Shown here one piece after another: positions 57,746 to 64,000 of a DNA stretch of 64,000 nucleotides. Numbering within the stretch: the stretch's first letter is position 1; the number at the start of each line of letters is the position of its first letter. The DNA is from Adenanthera pavonina (taxonomy: Eukaryota > Streptophyta > Magnoliopsida > Fabales > Fabaceae): the NCBI GenBank assembly GCA_026686845.1, contig JAIVEN010000012.1:27964501-28028500 (forward strand), in the 5' to 3' direction. Both the position numbers and the translations under genes were made by a program. The notes below the pieces were generated by a model. That model did no database searches, had not been told where the DNA came from, and saw nothing but the letters and a program-made list of their open reading frames with translations.

Positions 57746-59872
57746 TGTCCAGGTTTTATACATAAACATAGGTAAAATAAGGGATAAAAAATAAATAAAT
57801 AATAATAATAGTAATAATAATAATAAAAAAAACAAAAAAGGTAGAGTTGGGTAGAATTTGGACTTAGTATAAGTGACCCCAATCTTCCAACTCCAAAACC
57901 TAAAAAAAAAAAAGAAGTAAATAAATATATATATATATAAATAACAAAATAAAAAAAATAATGAAATAATGATAAAATAGTAATATAACAAAAAAAATAA
58001 AAAAAGAGAGAATAAATAATTAAAAATAATAAAATAAAAAATATATATAATTAAATATGTTTGGGCTGGAATGCTAATTAGCATTCCAACCCAAATCTCC
58101 ACGAGCCCAATTGAGAGGGCTCATGAACATGACTTGGTGAAGTCTAGGTGGAGCCCTTAGGGCTCAAGGAGAGAGCCTCTCAGAGGCTCCAGCACGATTT
58201 GTAGAGAGACTTGAGTGAGAGGGTCGAGCAGGGGAAGACAAAGGAGAGATTGATGGAGCTCGGATGAAATGGAAGGAGGACTAGAGGTAGAGGATGTAGG
58301 GTCAGGTCTGGACCAAGCGAGAACGTGAGTTGTGTGTGAGCTCGATGAAAGGAGAAGAGAGCTGAGGATATGAGGAAAAAGCGAATGCGAAAGAGGTGAA
58401 GACGACAAAATCTTACCCCTCATTCCATACTCTATCACAGCAGAGTAGTAGAGGGATTGGGCATTCAGGATGAGTGTAATTGGTTTGATCCTGGTAGAGG
58501 AACGCACGGATTGAAGGGCGTAAAATTTGGAACTAGAGGAAGTAGAAATAGGGGAGCCACGCAATTAGGGTCGATTCTTCTCCACTCGCTGCAACCCTAT
58601 AAAAGGAGGAGACCAAAAAATCCAGAGGGGGGTGGGAGAAACAGAGTCAAAGAAGGAGATCAGTGGCGAAAAAAAACCTAAGAGAAGCCGATAAAAAAAG
58701 AGTCACTGAGAAACCCTAGAGGTCGAAAGCTCGGGGACACAGAGAGAGACGGAGAGAAAGGAAGTGCCGTAGAAAGAGAGACAGAAGAAGCAGAGGAGGA
58801 AGTAGACAGGAAAAGCGAGGAAGCCGAATGTAAAGAGCTAGAGGACGGACGAGGAGCTGTTGAAGGACGAGTTGAAGATTCAAAAGAGTACTCCGACTGG
58901 TAATTCTTAGGCTCAGCTTCGGACAATAGGTTGAGAAATTTTAATTTCAATATTGGGTCAAGAACTGATTCAAGTGTTGATTGTTGTTAACATTAGATAC
59001 CGTACTCTATTCTATTTGCCAGATTGGTATAAACATGGTACATGGTAGTGCTGTTATCGTGATGTTGATGTGTTTTCTTATTCCATTGCATGAGTCTTTG
59101 AGGTTGGCTTGTTATCTATTTATGTAATGATGCATGGTTTTGGGAATGAACTTGATGCAATTTTGATAGTTGATAGGGTAGGCCTTTAGTTAGTCACTAT
59201 ATGTGAGATTCGTTTTGCTTTGTAATGTTCCATTTGCTTGAAATTTGATTTAGGGGTTATGGGATAGTTAGCTTCTAGTTCTATTGAAGGATGTTGGAAA
59301 CTTTTGTATTCAGAAAATCTTGTTCTGGTGCATTTCTGTTTGAGGCTTTGTTTCCATTGCTGATATCGTGGGGATTAGGCTTGGTTATCTAGGTCCTTTG
59401 TGTTCATTTCTAGCAGAAGTCAGCAACATTTTTTTTTTGTTATGCACTGGATATGTATAGCATCTAATTTTGATAAAGTGAAATACTGAGGAAAAATGTC
59501 TTGGGCCAGAGAGCTTTGTTCCCTTTTTACTCACTAATTTGTTACAACATTCTTGAAATGTTTGGAAAAAGAAATCAAAGTTTCCGTGAGCTTAGAATTT
59601 CATTTCATGGTCTATATGGGTTTGATTAATAAGTTGTAATGGGTTCTGTAGTAAAAGGCTAGGCTACCTCACTTTATTGTAAAGAGGATTAGTAAAACTA
59701 AATGCTCACTAGTATTTAAGTTCAAGTATGTGGAGCGAAGTTTGTTTTTCTTTACTTCGTTCATGAAAGGTTTTCCAAATGGATCTTTCAAGTGTGTGGT
59801 TACAGTATTTCACTTGGTAAATTACCACGGTTTAGGATAAGTTCCCAAGAGTTAGCTAGGAATGATGCTGCT
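57746..59872. other. Unclassified block with a strong TATA box
   Basis: It begins with low-complexity (TAA)n and A-rich DNA (57770-58050), then more GC-balanced DNA. TATAAAAGGAGGAGACC lies at 58598. Downstream are purine-rich GAGAGAC stretches, then T-rich DNA with no ORF. This could be the U3/R/U5 of another gypsy LTR, or the promoter and first untranslated exon of a lost gene. No PBS, PPT or protein similarity was seen, so I leave it open. Confidence 0.45.
58598..58605 (+). promoter_or_regulatory. TATA box (TATAAAAG) in the unclassified block
   Basis: CCCTATAAAAGGAGGAGACC is a close fit to a plant core promoter, in a local context of rising GC and followed by GA-rich, leader-like sequence. 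The transcribed product is unknown. Confidence 0.45.
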
Positions 59873-62167
59873 TGTAACATCCCACCTCCTGACACCTCTA
59901 AATCGGACCAAAAACTTCATGCATTCAACAAAACAAAATCCTGACATCTCAAAATAACATCACAATGCCTCAAAACAGTGGAAATGACCTTAAAATCACT
60001 AAAAACTGGGATGGGGCCGGGACCACTATAGTACCGCCGCAGCCTCAGCCTCCCCCATTTCTATATTGTTATTGCCTTCTCTGGCACCGTGGCCTGGAAC
60101 CTCGCGCCATGACGCCTCTTGCTGATATTCCATATCAGCAACTTTCATACTCCGGGGTGAACTTCTGATGCACATAACTTTATGCTCCGACCTCCGATTA
60201 ACTTGATTCTAACTCCTAGTGGTCAATCTAGTCCCTATTTATCCATAGACACACCTTGACCTCAATCCAACTCCTTATGGTGATTCTGGAGCTTTAACAT
60301 CGTTTTGGCCACTTATTGACCAAAACTCACCACTAACAACCTCCAATTGCCACCAAAGGCAAATGGACCCTCACAAACCAATCATAAAGGTCCAAAATCC
60401 CAAAATCAACTTGTCTAAGGAGAATTCAGCTCAAAGGAACCACTCCTTTGAGATTTGACCCCTTGGAACCTAACTTGAGAGAACGGGCTACAAGCCCTAA
60501 AACAAACCAACATACAATTCTTCAAACTCCAACATCATACAACTATACATACCACATACATGAACATACATACTGTCATATCCAGTCTCAACCATATCAT
60601 TTATCCATTACAAACCATTCTATCCTACTTGGCACAAGATACATTATCCAATTTACACACACTCTACATAAACTATTCCCATGTATACAGCTACTGCCGC
60701 GTCTTCTCCGGACTAGTGCCAGAACCGTCATCTGAAAGGTTAGTTTAAGGGAGAGGGGGTGAGACAATGTCTCAGTAACTAAGAACAACCACACACACAC
60801 GCACACACACATATATATATCATACAACTCATGAATGCAATGTGCAATAAATGATATGCATGTCTCCCTCGCACACAGCTAGAACCACGGGCTATCATCA
60901 TGACGAGACATTTCGTATAGGTAACTCCCTTCCAACAGTCAGTGAAGATTGATTCCGGGACATCACCAAGCACACCTCCCATTAGTGCACCCGGCCAAAG
61001 GTAACATTAATGTTTGGACCGTGGCTATCCTTCCCCTTTTCCACCACGAATTGGCAGCGATTTAGGGAAGGTGCAGTCCACTGCGCGCCTTTCCCTCCTG
61101 GCCATCGGAGGCGATTTAGCTGCAGGGATCCCATCCTTATCCTCCCTAACATATATATAATCCATCCTTATCCTCCTTAACATATATAATCATATATCAT
61201 ATCATCATCACCGCCCGATCCGCCACATATCAAGACCTCACAATGCCATGTGGTGATGCTCATGTATCATCATATAATCATCATCATCATGTCACAATCA
61301 TATGTATGCATCATGTCATGTCATGCCAAAGTCATCATCATAATCATAATCATCGTCATCATCATCATAAACATCATAGCTATCATCTAACTGTGTGCAT
61401 ACCACGATATATCGAAAACAGTACACACAATCACATCAATATCGTGGTATGGAAGAAACATGCATATATATACATAATATACATACCAATATACAATACA
61501 ATACAAATAAACAAACACCCGGTTACCTCAATTGTCATTACCACTTCACAATTCAACCACATTAACCTAAGCCAAGGTTCTAACCCCCTTTTTCATGCAT
61601 CAATAAGCTCTTAGGGATCACTCAAACACTACACAACCTCATACACTTCGGATTCCCAAGAGCCCTACCTAAAAACACATAGGGTTAAGCTTAAATCATA
61701 CATACACCCTTCAAAACTCACATCCAAGCAACAAGAATACCAAAACACACTTCATTAACCTCAAATCATCCATTTTAATCGGTGGATTTCACCCCAAACC
61801 AGAAATCCAACCTTAACACCGAAACCCCAAATCTTAACCAAAGAAAATGGAGAGGGAGGAGTAGAGAACACTTACCAACTAGAATCCAAGCTCTTGAGGT
61901 CCGAAAATCACTCCTAGACACCGAGAATCTCGAACCCTAGCACTGCTTCTCGGTCTCCTCTGCTGCTCCCTTCGTTTCTTTCTTTTTCATCCGACTGAAC
62001 TGATCTGGATTTAAACAAATTTTCTGACTCTCACCGCGGCCTCAGCATACCTCGTCGCGGCTCCACCAAGTTCTTTAGGAATAGTGCCACTAGAATGGTT
62101 CTCGCCGCCGCGGCCCTGCCTATCGCCGCGGCGTGGAGCTCTTCCAGACTCCACTTGAGCCTTCCTC
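59873..62167 (-). repeat. Gypsy A-family LTR, minus strand, cut near its start
   Basis: It starts TGTAACATCCCACCTCC on the plus strand and follows the complement of the 15529-18033 LTR, including the CATCAT-rich part (61200-61380) and CCGCGG-rich part (62030-62140). It ends CCTTCCTC at 62167 against a Cassandra LTR. Compared with the full copy, the first 90 or so bases of the LTR are missing. The base before the start is not a primer site, so this was a solo or 3' LTR. Confidence 0.88.
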
Positions 62168-62254
62168 TGTAACGTCCGGCCGCTATTCAGGATTGACGAC
62201 TGTCCCCACAGACTAACACAAGCCCTTTCGGTGTGCTTTGTCCTCACTCACACA

Positions 62255-62321
62255 CCTCCTTCCCAGGAGGTCACCCATCCCACAATTACTCCAAGTCAAG
62301 CACGCTTAACTGAGGAGTTCT
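62255..62321 (-). promoter_or_regulatory. 5S rRNA-like pol III control region in Cassandra LTR (left)
   Basis: The minus strand has GAACTCCTCAGTTAAGCGTG and GGGATGGGTGACCTCCTGGG, which match plant 5S rRNA including boxes A and C. Between them the sequence has drifted from the 5S consensus. It acts, or once acted, as an internal promoter within the LTR. Confidence 0.88.
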
Positions 62322-62763
62322 TTAGGGATAGGTTACCGAAAAAGTAGGTGCACCTTGTTACTATAGGTAGTACCTATCAATTCGTTTAAGCTATCCTTAA
62401 CCGTATAGTCCCATACCTATACAGTCTCTGGATCCCTCTCGTGCTGGTATGTATTCGATTCATTCATATGCCCCTCCCGCTTAGAAGCCTGCCAGGAGCC
62501 TTTCCTTGTCGGTGCCTCATTACTTTCTCCTCATTACTTTATCTGACCCCTACTTTTCTTGCACCGACGATTACTCCCCGCCCTCGTCAGCGCCCGGATG
62601 TCACATGCCCATCAGCTTCCACTTGGTTCGTCCCCGAACCATACCGTACTGAGAGAGGCTGGGCTCTGATACCAACTGTAACGTCCGGCCGCTATTCAGG
62701 ATTGACGACTGTCCCCACAGACTAACACAAGCCCTTTCGGTGTGCTTTGTCCTCACTCACACA

Positions 62764-62830
62764 CCTCCTTTCCAGGAGGTCACCCATCCCATAATTACTC
62801 CAGGTCAAGCACGCTTAACTGAGGAGTTCT
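62764..62830 (-). promoter_or_regulatory. 5S rRNA-like pol III control region in Cassandra LTR (right)
   Basis: This is the same block in the second LTR, nearly identical to 62255-62321. It preserves GTTAAGCGTGCTTG and GATGGGTGACCTCC. It lies in the 5' LTR of the element as read on the minus strand, so it is the copy positioned to start transcription. Confidence 0.88.
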
Positions 62831-63114
62831 TTAGGGATAGGCTACCGAAAAGGTAGGTGCACCTTGTTAGTATAGGTAGTACCTATCAATTCCTTTAAGC
62901 TATCTTTAACCGTATAGTCCTATACCTATACAGTCTCTGGATCCCTCTCGTTCTGGTATGTATTCGATTCATTCATATGCCCCTCCCGCTTAGAAGCCTG
63001 CCAGGAGCCTTTCCTTGTCGGTGCCTCATTACTTTCTCCTCATTACTTTATCTGACCCCTACTTTTCTTGCACCGACGATTACTCCCCGCCCTCGTCAGC
63101 GCCCGGATGTCACA

Positions 63115-63719
63115 CGTTGTATGGCAGAAAGTGCAGGTCACCGTTGTGTTGGGCTGAACTTGGTGAAAGGAGTCTTTTGGACCCAGATATTATGGATCAA
63201 ACCTCTCGGCAGATAGAGAGTATTTTTCAGAAGCTTCTTACAGCTCAGAGTCGGAAAAAGAGTTATGTGAACAAGAGGAGGAGACCATTAGAGTTTGATG
63301 CAGGAGATCATGTGTTTTTGAAGGTCACTCCTACTACTGGTGTTGGAAGATCAACTCGAGCCAAGAAGCTCACTCCGCGATATATGGGTCCATATCAAAT
63401 TCTGGAAAGAACTGGGCCAGTAACGTATCGAGTGGCGCTACCGCCTAGTCTTGGTAGATTGCATGATGTTTTCCATGTGTCTCAACTCAAGAAGTATCAT
63501 CCGGATCCGTCTCATATAATTGATGATGAAGCAGTTCAAGTACGAGAGGACCTGACTTTTGAGGTCGCACCATTGCAAATTCTGGATGTTAAGGAGAAGC
63601 AGTTGAGGAATAAGACTATAAAGTTGTTAAAGGTCCTATGGAGCGGCTTGATGTCCAATGATGGCACATGGGAGACGGAAGAACCTATATGGAGGAAGTA
63701 CCCAGAGATTTTTGCTTGA
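63115..63719 (+). pseudogene. pol: Chromovirus (Ty3/gypsy, Tekay/Del-like) integrase C-terminus and chromodomain, 5'-truncated
   Basis: It starts inside integrase at LYGRKCRSPLCW, cut off by the Cassandra LTR, so upstream pol is missing. It continues with DQTSRQIESIFQKLLTAQSR, RRRPLEFDAGDHVFLKV, the GPY/F-type module KLTPRYMGPYQILERTGPV, LHDVFHVSQLKKYHPDPSHI and a C-terminal chromodomain (ILDVKEKQLRNKTIKLLKVL, then TWETEEPIWRKYPEIF). The chromodomain targets insertion to heterochromatin marks. The frame stays open to TGA at 63717-63719. An ATG-started frame read from Cassandra into this is an artefact. Confidence 0.93.
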
Positions 63720-63754
63720 GGTAAGAGTTAAAATTTTGAGGATGAAATTTTTAT

Positions 63755-63831
63755 AAGAAGGGAGAGTGTAACAACCCTCATATTATTTTTTTTGGCATTG
63801 TGTTCAAGACCGGAGGAAATAGGATGGAGGA
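63755..63831 (+). repeat. Polypurine tract and start of the chromovirus 3' LTR (A family)
   Basis: AAGAAGGGAGAG (63755-63766) is the polypurine tract. The LTR starts TGTAACAACCCTC at 63767, like the solo LTR at 15529, and continues to ATGGAGGA at 63831, where another LTR begins. This ties the A-family LTRs to the chromovirus whose integrase precedes it. Confidence 0.88.
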
Positions 63832-64000
63832 TGTAACACCTCATATTAGGGCCCATTTCCCATGTATTAGATCATTTTAGATATCTTTCATCATGGTTTA
63901 GAGACTAAAATCATAATATGATAAAGTCAGAATTTTACAAAATTCAGGGTACTGTTCATTTGGCATTTTCTCTTTTACCCGATGAATTTTGAAAATTTAT
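63832..64000 (+). repeat. Gypsy B-family LTR start, runs off the window
   Basis: TGTAACACCTCATATTAGGG begins abruptly inside the A-family LTR after GAGGA. Its sequence differs from the A family. The end and the target duplication lie outside the window. It may be the same family as 46238-49593. Confidence 0.6.

Larger units (their letters stand above)
62168..63114 (-). mobile_element. Complete Cassandra TRIM retrotransposon
   Basis: LTR 62168-62605 (438 bp), internal 62606-62676 (71 bp), LTR 62677-63114 (438 bp). The two LTRs are nearly identical, so insertion was recent. On the minus strand the LTR starts TGTGACATCCGGGCGC and ends GGCCGGACGTTACA. The primer site GTTGGTATCAGAGCCC (62661-62676) follows directly. 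No protein is encoded, as expected. The flanks differ (TCCTC left, CGTTG right), so no target duplication exists for this copy. It separates an A-family LTR from chromovirus integrase. Confidence 0.93.

Noticed and set aside
57655..58102. Membrane proteins in the Tyr/Phe/Leu-rich minus-strand frames
   Set aside because: These are translations of A/T-rich simple repeats, without conserved content or start context.
58157..58950. Ser-rich minus-strand proteins
   Set aside because: They are antisense frames of GA-rich sequence next to a TATA box on the other strand; no domain is recognisable.
62255..62321. A 5S rRNA gene
   Set aside because: Only the central 5S-like part is present, it repeats in every Cassandra LTR, and LTR ends plus a primer site surround it.
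62977..63719. A 234-codon gene reading from Cassandra into integrase
   Set aside because: The N-terminal part is Cassandra LTR read by chance; only the part from 63115 is integrase.

Overview
This window is plant nuclear DNA, most likely from a eudicot, and consists almost entirely of nested and broken transposable elements. I found no host protein gene, no functional rRNA or tRNA gene and no CRISPR array. The plant origin rests on SIRE-type Ty1/copia elements with an env-like third ORF, a CACTA (En/Spm) element with spliced TNP2 and PTTA-type genes, chromodomain Ty3/gypsy sequence, Cassandra TRIM elements carrying 5S-like LTRs, and an endogenous caulimovirid (pararetrovirus) locus that looks like the florendovirus group.

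Layout. 1-9198: 3' part of SIRE-type copia element 1 (gag end, pol, env-like ORF, 3' LTR). 9199-10288: short unique stretch with a hAT-like MITE. 10289-37788: copia element 2, with 5' LTR, PBS, decayed gag-pol and an env-like ORF. It is split twice: by a 2.5-kb gypsy solo LTR with a perfect 5-bp duplication (15529-18033), and by a 13.55-kb CACTA element with a 3-bp duplication (21756-35309). The CACTA element itself holds a foldback MITE and one end of a second CACTA family. The 3' LTR of copia 2 is cut at 37788 by Cassandra LTRs (37789-38973), one of them inverted.

39134-46237: endogenous pararetrovirus made of two head-to-head partial genomes. The left piece (minus strand) has the PBS, leader, movement protein, coat protein and start of the protease. 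The right piece (plus strand) has the RT C-terminus, RNase H, ORF2 and the promoter/polyA region. Both outer ends carry the same 17-bp sequence in inverted orientation.

46238-64000: overlapping pieces of two gypsy LTR families, called A and B here, in both orientations; a third SIRE-type LTR present as a solo LTR with a 5-bp duplication (53916-56176); an unclassified TATA-containing block (57746-59872); a complete Cassandra element with mismatched flanks (62168-63114); and the integrase/chromodomain end of a Tekay/Del-like chromovirus followed by its own 3' LTR (A family), into which a B LTR is inserted.

The coding genes are all parts of selfish elements and nearly all carry stops or frameshifts. 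The patterns most worth following are: (i) arrays of short inverted-repeat motifs in the copia U3 regions that recur just upstream of the env-like ORF, with different motif sequences in two element families; (ii) the back-to-back pararetrovirus whose right piece ends exactly at the primer-site discontinuity; (iii) Cassandra elements at rearrangement breakpoints.
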